Shown here: positions 1 through 11,622 of the stretch, piece by piece
Position numbering within the stretch: position 1 is the stretch's first letter
How the letters are laid out: each line of letters begins with the position of its first letter
Assembly (NCBI GenBank): GCA_029844215.1
Contig: CM056733.1
Location: forward strand, 46,451,142 to 46,515,141
Origin: Przewalskia tangutica
Lineage: Eukaryota; Streptophyta; Magnoliopsida; Solanales; Solanaceae
Direction of reading: 5' to 3'
Length of the DNA stretch: 64,000 bases
Notes under the pieces: model-generated
The model's input: the letters and a program-made list of their open reading frames with translations, nothing else
Database searches by the model: none
Told to the model about the DNA's origin: nothing
Made by a program: the position numbers and the translations under genes

Positions 1-301
1 TCTCCCGAAAACATCCATAATGGCCAAAATCTTGAAAATAATGTGGGCCCCACAAAATTGTAAATTTCTCCCGTGGGCCCCACGTGACCAATTTCGGAAA
101 ATAAAATCCATAATTCTCTAATATTCCAAGAATTCCAAATACCAAAATTGAGAATCCAATTCCCAACAATAAACCTTTTTCCTTCACGAGGTTCGGAATA
201 TTTTCCGTCGGAAATTTAAAATTTTCTTCCCTTTCGTACTAAGTGTTATATTCTCATACGTACGTCCCTACATACATACTCTGGAACTACAGGGTGTAAT
301 A
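1..301 (-). repeat. Element X: 3' LTR, terminal part
   Basis: This is the beginning (read on the minus strand) of an LTR whose remainder lies left of the window. The inner edge reads gggtgtaata at 292-301, matching the gtgtaaca edge of the other minus-strand LTRs here. It is followed at once by a pyrimidine run that is a polypurine tract on the minus strand, so this is the 3' LTR. The paired GTGGGCCCCAC motifs at 43-53 and 73-83, with CACGTG at 81-86, are those seen in the A, B and D LTRs. No coding content. Confidence 0.8.
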
Positions 302-954
302 TTTTTTCCCCCTTAGAAACATTCGTCCCGAATGTTCCTTCTAAGTCTCCAAACACACATGCGCCGGTATAGTCTTCACTACTATACTTACAAAACCAAT
401 TATGCCACACATGGCCATAATATAACACACGCGCAACACTTAAATCCAAGACAACGAGGAATCCCCTCTAAAGTGTATAACATCACTATTCACCCATGGT
501 CTAAAGGATACTATCTTCGTACCTTCACTTCACGTAAATAATCACTTTCATATTTTTAACACATGTTCGCTTCTTTTCCTACTCGTCGTACCCTTCTCGT
601 ACACCCGAACTCTTTCTAGTACACGTACCACTTTTCAAACACTGCTTCTGTTTTCAAAACCTTCGAGTTACCACCTCCAAACTCGGTCATTATACTAGCT
701 TCAATTTCCATTAAGGTCATTCTCGGCCTTCACGACCCGGTTCTGGTCGAACGCATCTAGGAACTCGTACAATGGTTACCTAGACTTGGGCCCTGCACCC
801 TCGTGACCCTATCACCTAGCGGGACCACCTCAAACCGACCCCACTTCATTCCGAGTTGCGGGTTGACCCGCGATTGGTCCTCAACCCGACCCATTAACGC
901 ACTAACTCCTCATTCCTCGTCCGGAACACATCTCACCATTCAAGTCATGAAAAC
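302..954 (-). mobile_element. Element X: 3' noncoding interior
   Basis: This noncoding end of X's interior carries the polypurine tract (302-314 as a T/C run) and the conserved hairpin AACATTCG-TCC-CGAATGTT at 318-336. A second inverted repeat, GTATAGT/ACTATAC, lies near 370-392. Bases 730-950 match the block downstream of gag in C1 (about 48840-49080 on the other strand) and in B1. The stretch ends abruptly where the plus-strand LTR of A1 begins (tgttac at 955). The short ORFs here are not conserved between copies. Confidence 0.75.
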
Positions 955-1625
955 TGTTACACCCCGTAATTCCAGGGCATGTTTATAAGAACGTACGTAA
1001 GAATTTAAATGTTAAGATTTGAGACTCGTAAAATTTATCGGAATTATGAAATTGTCGGAAAACGAATTGTTGCGACGAATGGGAGGGCAACACGTGTCAC
1101 CCCCTTAAATTGGTCTTGGACGATTTTGGCAAGGATATAAGGGTCATTTGACCATCAATAAGATGAGCAAGTCTTGCTAAGTCTTAGAGCTTGGCATTGT
1201 TGACTTGGTCAAGAGCCACTTGGCTTGATATTTAAGTGAAACTCATCCAAGCCACACATTTGTGCTAATCTTGACCCTTCCAAGTGTTATATATGTATAC
1301 TACTAGCAAGACAAGCTTCCACACTTAGGTAAATTTTCAAGAAAATTGAAGAACTCACAAGGAGTGCTCTCGGGTTCAAGGACTTCCAAAAGAAGTTTTT
1401 TTTGTTTGTTGTCCAATAATCTCCCCCACTTTAAACCAAGGTTCCTAAGAGTATTGTAAGGGTATCTCAATAGAAAGATCCTGGAAAAGTGGCGTTTTTC
1501 TATTAGTCGCAAGGTGAAAACCTAATTCGCTTTCATAAGGTTTGGATTGGAAATTAAAGGGAAGTTGTTTGTGATCTTCAAAGGGCTTCAAGTGGCGGAT
1601 TGGAGTGTCAAGGAGAGGCTCTAAG
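955..1625 (+). repeat. A1 5' LTR, first segment
   Basis: This starts with tgttacacccc, the same edge as the A3 LTR at 26287, and runs to the ctaag at 1621-1625 that is the target-site duplication of A2. It carries the cacgtgtcac box at 1091-1100 and a TATA-like tatatatg near 1288. Its continuation after A2 is at 11416. Confidence 0.85.
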
Positions 1626-2526
1626 TGTCACACCCCGAACCCCGGGCCCGTGACTGGTGCCCTACCTGGGCACCCTTCTACCTTAACAACACAAGTAAAA
1701 CTGCGGAAATTAAATAACACCTCACTTTTTTTTTTTAAAACCAACGTACGTGCAAGGGCAAGGCCGACAAGGCTGTCATATATACATAAACAAAAGACAC
1801 TACACCGTACATGAGTCCAATCCCACATATGAATACAGACCTCTAGGAGTTAAACTGAAATATGACGGGACAAGGCCCCGCTGCATCTAAAATCGTACAA
1901 AGCCTGCATCAAGGATATATACCAAAAATATAAACTCCTGGACAGAGGGAGCTATCCAAAAACCCTGAGCAGGGTCCTACACCTGCCGATCACCAAATCA
2001 AGCACCTAGACTGCAGATGAACGCAGCCCGGGCGAGGTCAAGACAAGAATATACCAAGTATGTGAACAGTAAGTACTGTAATAAAATCATAACAGTCTAA
2101 ACAAAACAGGAGACATGTCTGATAGTCAACCTACAATACATAACACATAAGCAGCCATATCAAGTCAGGGACGCAGGCCCTCAAAGTCACTACTCAAATA
2201 TAACTATGGGTCTCACGCCCATAATATCAATCATGCCTGGAATCCTTCCTCACCGGCGATCCATGATGTAATAACACCAATAAGGATACATGAACACCAA
2301 GTCCCACCGTGTCCTAAATGCTCGTGGTCTCATGCCCTAATCCCACATCGTAAAAGCATGACCATAGGGTAACACAACCAAATCCGGGGACATATATGAT
2401 AATCAAATTACAACACATTGTGCCTTACTAACAATGAGAGTAAACAGTAGTATCCTTACAATATAAAATAGGAAGCTCATGATCAAAACAGGACCATCCG
2501 CCCGCGGATCATTTAACCATCCTACT

Positions 2527-2712
2527 CGGGACTATTTCACCCGCGTAGCCGCGTGGACCCGCGTGAGGTATTCCTCGCATGGGACTATTTCACCCGCTTA
2601 AGCCCTTACGGACTCGCATGAGGTATTCCTCGCATAGGCTGGACCCGCCCGCATGGGACTATTTCACCCGCATAAGTCCTTACGGACCGCACGAGGTATT
2701 CCTCGTGATCGT
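2527..2712. repeat. ~57-bp tandem repeat in A2 3' LTR
   Basis: About three copies of a unit containing gggactatttcacccgc and gaggtattcctcgcat stand in tandem. The same unit is at 8365-8552 in the sister LTR, in A1 at 13060-13250 on the other strand, and in single diverged form in the D1 LTRs. Confidence 0.85.
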
Positions 2713-2817
2713 GGGTAGCAATTCCACGGAATCTGCAAATGCCACAAACCCGGGGAATGACCCCGAAACGACTGATATACCAATAGCACACAACCGGCTA
2801 TTTCCAGCACACATAGG

Positions 2818-3290
2818 CAATTCTCAACTAATCAGGCCAAGTACTTATCAAGGCACCCATGGAAATAATTCTCAATTAACCAAGCCAAAGTACTTATCAA
2901 GGCACACATAGAATAATTCTCATTTAACAAGCCAAAGTACTTATCAAGGCACTCTTAGACAAATTCTCAATTTATCAAGCCAAAGTACTAATCAAGGCAC
3001 ACTTAGACAAATTCTCAATTTATCAAGCCAAAGTACTAATCAAGGCACACTTAGACAAATTCTCAATTTATCAAGCTAAAGTACTAATCAAGGCACACTT
3101 AGACAAATTCTCAATTTATCAAGCCGAAGTACTAATCAAGGCACACTTAGACAAATTCTCAATTTATCAAGCGAAAGTACTAATCAAGGCATCACATAGA
3201 ATTATTCTCAATTTATCAAGCCAAAGTACTAATCAAGGCATCACATAGAATTATTCTCAATTAAATAGGCCAAAGTACTACGTACGTACA
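2818..3290. repeat. 48-bp minisatellite in A2 3' LTR (about 10 copies)
   Basis: The unit is 48 bp and includes caagccaaagtactaatcaa followed by ggcacacttagacaaa. There are about ten copies with few differences between them. Because 48 is a multiple of three, either strand can read as a repeated 16-residue peptide, which is an artefact of the period. Confidence 0.93.
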
Positions 3291-3485
3291 TTCTTTTCAA
3301 AAGACTCATTTTTATGTAAAACCCCAAGATACTAACACTCGTAGTATCAAGGCATGTCTATTTTTCAAAGTAAGTTACTACAGTTTAGAAAACTCATTTC
3401 AAGGCTTGAAATCAAGTAACTTCAAATTTTCACAATCTAGGCAACTTATGCCCTTTAATCAAAATAGACAACTTTCTAAACCTTC

Positions 3486-3535
3486 CATAAAGTCGTTATA
3501 ACCAACTTCCCATAAAGTCGTTATAACCCTTTATG
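3486..3535. promoter_or_regulatory. GTTATAAC dyad (50 bp) in A2 LTR
   Basis: The two arms are cataaagtcGTTATAAC and GTTATAACcctttatg, separated by an ~18-bp spacer caacttcccataaagt. Equivalent dyads lie at 16194-16243 (B1), 39845-39894 and 45587-45636 (C2), and on the other strand near 35826-35875 (C1). Conservation across families suggests a protein-binding or RNA-folding element; the function is unknown. Confidence 0.6.
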
Positions 3536-5320
3536 GTTTTTAGACAATTTCATTCCTTTTATAACCAAGAGACTTATACTTTTAAAACCAAGTATCACAT
3601 ACTTACAAATCAAGTTCTTAACTTTCAAAATACTTCAAGTCTCTTAACAATTAGAAAACAAGTTTCTTCTACTTTTAAACCTCAAGTAACTCACACCTTT
3701 AAAACAAGTTACTTCTCTTAAATCATGTCATTTCTCCTCTCTTAAAACAATTAAGTAAATCACTCCTTTAACTCCCCTAAAGTCATTACAACAACCCTTA
3801 GGTTTTGGAACTAAGGCACTAGCCAAAAGGTTTGGAAACCACTTCTTTTTCAAGACTCCATGTACTTTAAGTAAAATACTTTCACTTTTAAGAATCCAAA
3901 CTTCACTAAGGAAATGGATTATACAACTTACAATTTAAACATCAAAGTACAATCAAGGAAGTACATAGAACGAATTCTATTTTTGGCAATCCAAATACAA
4001 CCAAGGAATGGATCATTTAAGGAGTGGAACTTACTTTCTTTATCTTAAGGAATCATGCTAGAAGAGGAGATAGTTCACATACCTTTTCGGCTAAATCCAT
4101 AAGCTAAGCCGAATACGCCGTACGTAGAAGTGTCAACCTATAATGGCCACAACAAGACTATCAACTTCTAGTTTCAACGTAGAATAATACTAAGTATACG
4201 GTCGCTATTTCTACGGAAAATCGGGCAGCATTTCCTTTGTTTCTACTCACTTTGCCATCTTTTTCAAGGTCGAATACAATAACCAACACGCCACATTTAA
4301 GGCTCCAAACAACAACCAAACAAAGGGGATTACACGCCTTACAATACGTGTAAAATTCCGCCCCACAATTCATACCAAAAAGTATAATACTTCACTAGCC
4401 ATTCTCGACCAACATATAACCAATAACACTACGTCTTTTCCAATTCTTTCCAAATTCCAAGTTTTAAGGTCTAACATGTTATATAGTTATAAACAACTTC
4501 AACAACTACAATTTCCTTCTTCTTTACAACATGCGACGACTTTACTAATAATCGACTTGAATTGAAATCTTAGGGCTAACATGCTAGTTTTCGGATTAGG
4601 GTTCCAATAGTCAAAATACTTATCAAACTTCATACTATATAACTCATGCTTGCTAATAACCATATCTACAATGATAAGTAAACCTTAATTGCTAAAACGA
4701 CAAGAATATACCTTTATAAGCCCTTAAAATTTCCAAGATTCCAAAGTCGCGCCTTAGCAATTCTTAGCTCCTTTCCTTAGGTTCCAATCCGCTCCAAGCA
4801 CTCCTTAGAGGCCTATGAAGAACCCATCTTCAAGTTCCAACTTCAAAGTTGAAGAACTCCTTAGGTTTCCGCCTTGCGACTAATACGAAAACGCCGTTTT
4901 TCCGAAATCTTTCTATTGAGATATCCTTACAGTACCCTTAGGGACATTGGATTAAAGTCTTGTGGCTAATGGATCAAAATTACAAAATTTTTGTGGGGAG
5001 ATAGGTCAAACCCGAGAGCTCTTCATGAAGAACACAAGGTTCTCTAATTTTTCTAAGTGTTTAAGACTAGTCTTGCACTAGTAGTAAGCTTATAAAACAC
5101 AATGAAGGGCTTAGATAAAAACACTTGTATTAATTGGATGATAGGGATCAAGCCAAATGGCCCTTGACTTGGTCAACAATCTCAAGCTCTTAATTAGCAA
5201 GACTTTGTCATCTACACTTTGGTCAAATGACTATTTTACCCTTACTCAATTTCGACCAAGACCATGAGTGGGGTTGCCACGTGTCGCCCTCTCATTCGTC
5301 CATAAAATTCCGTAACCCTC

Positions 5321-5362
5321 GTGGGCCCCACAAAAATGTAAAATTCCTCGGGTGGGCCCCAC
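5321..5362. promoter_or_regulatory. Paired GTGGGCCCCAC motifs in A2 3' LTR
   Basis: Two identical 11-mers start at 5321 and 5352, 31 bp apart. They contain the GGNCCCAC-type core known to bind plant TCP factors. The A2 5' LTR has the same pair at 11149 and 11180. In the A2 copies the attached box reads CACATG rather than CACGTG. Confidence 0.6.
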
Positions 5363-5582
5363 ATGACCAAATTCGTAAAAATAAATTTCCATAGTGTTAA
5401 TAAGTTTCATACTTTACAAATATTGTCTTTTGAGAATCCAATTCTCAACAACGAGCATTTTTCCTTTCCGACGTTCGGAACATTTTCCGTTGGAAAAACA
5501 ATTCCTCCTTCGTACTAATTTCCTAGTCTTGTTTCCTTACGTACATTCTCTTTTACATGTCCTGGACTTACGGGGTGTAACA

Positions 5583-6479
5583 TTCTTCCCCCCTTAGAAA
5601 CATTCGTCCCCGAATGTTCGTAGTCGGTTGCCAAGCTATACAAACTCCGGCATAAACTCTATACTATGCCTATCAATCAAAACATGCACAAGACCAACGA
5701 TGCCACACATGGCCACCACAACATACGTGGACATAATAATGGACCTTACGTCCGTGGTCCCTTCTCACAAAACTCGAAGGTTACTGTCTTCCCAAACACG
5801 GGATCCTTAGAGGTTCCTTTCTTTCCTTACTCGTCATACTTTCTCGTACTTTCAAACTCATCTAGTACACGTACAAAATCTCAAATTTTGTTTCTCTTCT
5901 CCATTCCTTGGAGTTACTATCCAAACTTGGCAATATTGTTACTTACATTCCCGTTAAGGCTCTTCTCGGTCCTTACGACCTAGTTCTGGTGGAACACATC
6001 CACGAACTCGTACAACGATTAACTCAACTTGGGCCTGGAATCCTCGTGACCCTATCACATAACGGAACCATTTCTAGCTGACATCACCCCATTCCATACT
6101 ACCGGCTAACCCGAAATGAGTCCATAACCCGACTCATCGTCACACTTAACTTCTCATTCTTAGTTTGAAATAAATTTCTCTCTTATCTCAAGGTACTCCT
6201 TACCCTATCCTCCCATTCAATAGAGGTTCGTCACATAGGCCAAAGTATTTCTACTGCACAATCTTCCCTATTGGTCTTACACTGTTACGGGGTAATTACA
6301 ACTTGTGAACTCTACACAACTATAGTCTCAGTTCACTTATCATTCTTGTCAACATTCTTAACTTTTCACTTTACTAATCAAAGTATTCCTACCCCTGGGG
6401 TACTATCACTTTACAACTCTAGCAACAAGGGAAAACATATACGCTAGGGTAAAACCTGAATCTATCAACACACGTATGA
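5583..6479 (-). mobile_element. A2 3' noncoding interior with polypurine tract
   Basis: Next to the LTR, at 5583-5597, is a T/C run that is the polypurine tract on the minus strand. After it comes the aacattcg/cgaatgtt hairpin at 5600-5620, with one extra C in the loop. The rest matches the post-gag noncoding block of X and B1. No coding potential is seen. Confidence 0.75.
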
Positions 6480-7288
6480 TTCAAAAGAATCGAGATATAC
6501 TTGTAACCCCGTGCGATGTCGCCTCCTGATCCTGCCCGATGATCACGTCATTCTGCGGTTGAAGGACCGCGAACTATAAACTCCACCACGACCTCTACCA
6601 CGGTGGCTAACATCTCAACACCTTGCAGGGGCGACGGTGTGGAGGAAAGGGAACCAACTACGGCCTCATAGGTGAGCCACCTCACGGTGCTCTTCTAAAA
6701 GGACATACCTCCGAATATGGCCCGAACGGCCACAACAAAACAAACACAGTGCCATAACGACATTTCCCGAATGACACTTACTACATCTCAAACACCGAGG
6801 AATAGGTGGCCTCGATCGAGAAAATCCTCGCTCTCGAAAACCTCGACCACTCGAGCTTGGACCGCTCTAAATACCTTGTGGGGTCCATCTTCCACCGTGA
6901 GCTGCGGGGTATGTCTTGGGTAGGCGGGACGAATATCTCACTCACTTGAGCGGCTCGTCCAAAACTTATCGGAATAACCAACCGGTCTAGCCTCTTACGC
7001 AGATCTCCGCGGCCTCTACCCTCTGTACACTGTATGTCTCGCCGAATAACCCTGGCGATGAAAGCGTAGCTTGCTCTGCAGGTCAATAACATAATGGCCA
7101 TTCGCGACTCAAGTATTCCCTAATCGAAACTGGAGGCTCGTGCTGGGGCCTCAAAACTCGCGCGAAGAACTTCGCCGATCGCGAACAACATCCAGTATAA
7201 CTCGGGCATAAGCCTATCAATTCTCTGAGTCCGACTAGTAGCTCCTGCTACTCCTTTGCCTTCGGCGGTTGTTGCCCTCCGGAGGCAT
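6480..7288 (-). pseudogene. A2 gag remnant
   Basis: Gag is the retrotransposon capsid protein that packages element RNA in cytoplasmic particles. On the minus strand an ATG at 7288 opens with the same Met-Pro-Pro start as the gag of A1, B1, C1 and C2, at the same position after the primer site. The frame is lost within a few dozen codons. Only a scrambled trace remains; the longest open stretch (7101-6781) has no intact capsid signature. The 3' limit is approximate. Small deletions relative to sister gags could be decay or consensus error. Confidence 0.5.
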
Positions 7289-7464
7289 AATCGTAAGCAG
7301 AATACGTCGGAGAGGAATTATCTTACTAACACTCTATGCACGATATTAGAGTGAGAAGAATAGAAACCAACTCCTAAATGTCTGTAGTCTCTTGTTTATG
7401 GGTGTGGCGCGCAACACGATAATCAAGACTATACTAGACACGATGCCTAAACATTCCGAGGATC

Positions 7465-7477
7465 GCTCACGATACCA
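7465..7477 (-). other. A2 primer binding site, altered
   Basis: Read on the minus strand this is tggtatcgtgagc, four bases inside the 5' LTR edge. The expected site complementary to the 3' end of initiator-Met tRNA is TGGTATCAGAGC, so the CAG in the middle is disrupted. Confidence 0.7.
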
Positions 7478-8364
7478 CTCTGTCACACCGAACCGGGCGT
7501 GATGGTGCCCTACAGGCACCTTCTACCTTAACAACACAAGTAAAGCTGCGGAAATTAAATAACACCTCACTTTTTTTAAAACCAACGTGCGTGCAAAGGC
7601 AAGGCCGACAAGGCTACCGTATATACATAAACAAAAGACATTACACCGCATACGAGTCCAATCCACATATGAATACGCACTTAGGAGTTAAATCGAAATA
7701 TGACGGATAAGGCCCGCCGTACCAAAAGCGTATAAAGCCTGCATCAAGGATATATACCAAAAGATAAACTCACGGGACAGAGGAGCTATCCAAAACCCCG
7801 AGCAGGTCCTACACTGCCGATCACCAAAGCTGCGTACCTGAACTGCGGCGTGAACGCAGCCGAAGAGTCGAGGTCAAGAAGAATGTACCAAGTATGTGAA
7901 CAATAAATGCTTGTAATAAAACCATAACGATCTAAACAAAGCAGGAGACATGTCGATAGTCAACCTACGATACATAACACATAAGCAGTCATATCAAGTC
8001 AGTGACGCAGGCCCTCAAAGTCACTACTCAAATATAACTATGGGTCTCACGCCCATAATATCAATCATGCCTGTGGAATCCTTCCTCACTGCCGGCAGTC
8101 CATGATGTAATAACACCAATAAGGATACATGAACACCAAGTCCCACCTGTGTCCTAAATGCCTCGTGGTCATGCCCTAATCCCACATCGTAAAAGCATGA
8201 CCATAGGGTAACACAACCAAATCCGGAGACATATATGATAATCAAATTACAACACATTGTGCCTTACTAACAATGAGAGTAAACAGTATTATCCTTACAA
8301 TATAAAATAGGAAGCTCATGATCAAAAGCAGACCATCCGCGCAGATCATTTAACCATCCTACTC

Positions 8365-8552
8365 GCGGGACTATTTCACCGCGATAGGCGCGTGGACCCG
8401 CGTGAGGTATTCCTCGCATGAGACTATTTCACCCGCATAAGCCCTTACGGACTCGTATGAGGTATTCCTCGCATAGGTTGGACCCGCCCGCATGGGACTA
8501 TTTCACCCGCATAAGTCCTTACGGACCCGCATGAGGTATTCCTCGCATCGTA
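8365..8552. repeat. ~57-bp tandem repeat in A2 5' LTR
   Basis: This is the sister copy of the repeat at 2527-2712, with the gaggtattcctcgcat core in about three units. Confidence 0.85.
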
Positions 8553-8651
8553 GGTAGCAATTCCACGGAATCTGCAAATGCACAAACCCGGGGAATGACC
8601 CCGAAATGACTGATATACCAATAGCACACAACCGGCTATTTCCAGCACACA

Positions 8652-9117
8652 TAGGCAATTCTCAACTAATCAGGCCAAGTACTTATCAAGGCACCCATGG
8701 AAATAATTCTCAATTAACCAAGCCAAAGTACTTATCAAGGCACACATAGAATCATTCTCATTTAACAAGCCAAAGTACTTATCAAGGCACTCTTAGACAA
8801 ATTCTAAATTTATCAAGCCAAAGTACTAATCAAGGCACACTTAGACAAATTCTCAATTTTTCAAGCCAAAGTACTAATCAAGGCACACTTAGACAGATTC
8901 TCAATTTATCAAGCCAAAGTACTAATCAAGGCACACTTAGACAAATTCTCAATTTATCAAGCCAAAGTACTAATCAAGGCACACTTAGACAAATTCTCAA
9001 TTTATCAAGCCAAAGTACTAATCAAGGCATCACATAGAATTATTCTCAATTTATCAAGCCAAAGTACTAATCAAGGCATCACATAGAATTATTCTCAATT
9101 AAATAGGCTAAAGTACT
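8652..9117. repeat. 48-bp minisatellite in A2 5' LTR (about 10 copies)
   Basis: It has the same 48-bp unit and nearly the same copy number as 2818-3290. This is expected because one LTR templates both during reverse transcription. Confidence 0.93.
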
Positions 9118-11440
9118 ACGTACGTACATTCTTTTCAAAAGACTCCTTTTTATGTAAAACCCCAAGATACTAACACCCGTAGTATCAAGGCATGTCTATT
9201 TTTCAAAGTAAGTTACTACACGTTTAGAAAACTCATTTCAAGGCTTGAAATCAAGTAACTTCAAATTTTCACAGTCTAGGCAACTTATGCCCTTTAATCA
9301 AAATAGACAACTTTCTAAACCTTCCATAAAGCCGTTATAACCAACTTCCCATAAAGTCGTTATAACCCTTTATGGTTTTTAGACAATTTCATTCCTTTTA
9401 TAACCAAGAGACTTATACTTTTAAAACCAAGTATCACATACTTACAAATCAAGTTCTTAACTTTCAAAATACTTCAAGTCTCTTAACAATTAGAAAACAA
9501 GTTTCTTCTACGTTTAAACCTCAAGTAACTCACACCTTTAAAACAAGTTACTTCTCCTAAATCATGTCATTTCTCCTCTCTTAAAACAATTAAGTAAATC
9601 ACTCTTTTAACTCCCCTAAAGTCATTACAACAACCCTTAGGTTTTGGAACTAAGGCACTAGCCAAAAGGTTTGGAAACCACTTCTTTTTCAAGACTCCAT
9701 GTACTTTAAGTAAAATACTTTCACTTTTAAGAATCCAAACTTCACTAAGGAAATGGATTATACAACTTACAATTTAAACATCAAAGTACAATCAAGGAGT
9801 ACATAGAATCGAATTCTATTTTGGCAATCCAAATACAACCAAGGAATGGATCATTTAAGGTGGAACTTACTTTCTTTATCTTAAGGAATCATGCTAGAGA
9901 GGAGATAGTTCACATACCTTTTGGCTAAATCCATAAGCTAAGCGAATACGCGTGCGTAGAAGTGTCAACCTATAATGGCCACAACAAGACTATCAACTTC
10001 TAGTTTCAACGTAGAATAATACTAAGTATCTGCCGCTAATTCTACGGAAAATCGGGCGTTCCTTTGTTTCTACTCACTTTGCCACCTTTTTTAAGGTCGA
10101 ATACAATAACCAACACGCCACATTTAAGGCTCCAAACAACAACCAAAAAAAGGGGATTACACGCCTTACAATACGTGTAAAATTCCGCCCCACAATTCAT
10201 ACCAAAAAGTATAATACTTCACTAGCCATTCTCGGCCAACATATAACCAATAACACTATGTCTTTTCCAATTCTTTCCAAATTCCAAGTTTTAAGGTCTA
10301 ACATGTTATATAGTTATAAACAACTTCAACAACTACAATTTCCTTCTTCTTTACAACATGCGACGACTTTACTAATAATCGACTTGAATTGAAATCTTAG
10401 GGCTAACATGCTAGTTTTCGGATTAGGGTTCCAATAGTCAAAATACTTATCAAACTTCATACTATATAACTCATGCTTGCTAATAACCATAGCTACAATG
10501 ATAAGTAAACCTTAATTGCTAAAACGACAAGAATATACCTTTATAAGCCCTTAAAATTTCCAAGATTCCAAAGTCGTGCCTTAGCAATTCTTAGCTCCTT
10601 TCCTTAGGTTCCAATCCGCTCCAAGCACTCCTTATAGGCCTATGAAGAACCCATCTTCAAGTTCCAACTTCAAAGTTGAAGAACTCCTTAGGTTTCCGCC
10701 TTGCGACTAATACGAAAACGTCGTTTTTCTGAAATCTTTCTATTGAGATATCCTTACAGTACCCTTAGGGACATTGGGTTAAAGTCTTGTGGCTAATGGA
10801 TCAAAATTACAAATTTTTTGTGTGGGAGATAGGTCAAACCCGAGAGCTCTTCATGAAGAACACAAGGATCTCTAATTTTTCTAAGTGTTTAAGACTAGTC
10901 TTGCACTAGTAGTAAGCTTATAAAACACAATGAAGGGCTTAGATAAAAACACTTTTATTAATTGGATGATAGGGATCAAGCCAAATGGCCCTTGACTTGG
11001 TCAACAATCTCAAGCTCTTAATTAGCAAGACTTTGTCATCTACACTTTGGTCAAATGACCATTTTACCCTTACTCAATTTCGACCAAGACCATGAGTGGG
11101 GTTGCCACGTGTCGCCCTCTCATTCGTCCATAAAATTCCGTAACCCTCGTGGGCCCCACAAAAATGTAAAATTCCTCGGGTGGGCCCCACATGACCAAAT
11201 CTGTAAAAATAAATTTCCATAGTGTTAATAAGTTTCATACTTTACAAATATTGTCTTTTGAGAATCCAATTCTCAACAACGAGCATTTTTCCTTTTCGAC
11301 GTTCGGAACATTTTCCGTTGGAAAAACAATTCCTCCTTCGTACTAATTTCCTAGTCTTGTTTCCATACGTACATTCTCTTTTACATGTCCTGGACTTACG
11401 GGGTGTAACACTAAGTTGCTAGGGAGCGACTTCGGATCTT

Positions 11441-11622
11441 GAAGTGAATTAAGGCTCGCTAAGGTAACAATCTTGTTCTCTTAAGTATTATAAGATTACA
11501 TATTGTTGTAGCCTTACATTTTAACTAGCATGAAGTGAATTAAGGCTCGCTAAGGTAACAATCTTGTTCTCTTAAGTATTATAAGATTACATATTGTTGT
11601 AGCCTTACATTTTAACTAGCAT
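11441..11622 (+). repeat. 91-bp perfect or near-perfect tandem duplication
   Basis: The segment starting gaagtgaattaaggctcgct at 11441 recurs at 11532 with no difference that I can see. The other LTR copies carry it once, so this is a recent local duplication private to A1. Confidence 0.95.

Larger units (their letters stand above)
1626..5582 (-). repeat. A2 3' LTR (3957 bp)
   Basis: The edges are tgtcacacccc at 1626 and cggggtgtaaca ending at 5582. The LTR is noncoding. It contains a ~57-bp repeat (2527-2712), a 48-bp minisatellite (2818-3290), the dyad at 3486-3535 and paired GTGGGCCCCAC motifs at 5321-5331 and 5352-5362. The same short spurious ORFs occur in the sister LTR, as expected for a duplication. 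Confidence 0.92.
1626..11410 (-). mobile_element. Element A2: complete non-autonomous LTR retrotransposon with giant LTRs
   Basis: A2 is a complete insertion on the minus strand: 3' LTR 1626-5582, interior 5583-7480, 5' LTR 7481-11410. It is flanked by the direct repeat CTAAG at 1621-1625 and 11411-11415. The total is 9785 bp, of which about 80% is LTR. The interior of about 1.9 kb has a primer site next to the 5' LTR, a decayed gag start and a polypurine tract next to the 3' LTR, but no protease, reverse transcriptase or integrase. That fits a TR-GAG or large retrotransposon derivative moved in trans. The two LTRs are close to identical over most of their length, so the insertion is probably young. 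It disrupts the A1 5' LTR. Confidence 0.93.
7481..11410 (-). repeat. A2 5' LTR (3930 bp)
   Basis: The edges are tgtcacaccg at 7481 and cggggtgtaaca ending at 11410, followed by the CTAAG duplication. It parallels the 3' LTR at 1626-5582 module by module, and the two differ mainly by small indels and substitutions, many at CHG-type sites. Confidence 0.92.

Noticed and set aside
2818..3290. Regular repeats resembling a CRISPR array
   Set aside because: The units are contiguous with no unique spacers, and the setting is a plant LTR.
3533..3721. 62-codon ORF present identically at 9372-9560
   Set aside because: Identity is due to the two LTRs of one element. The composition is low-complexity and no other LTR family conserves it.
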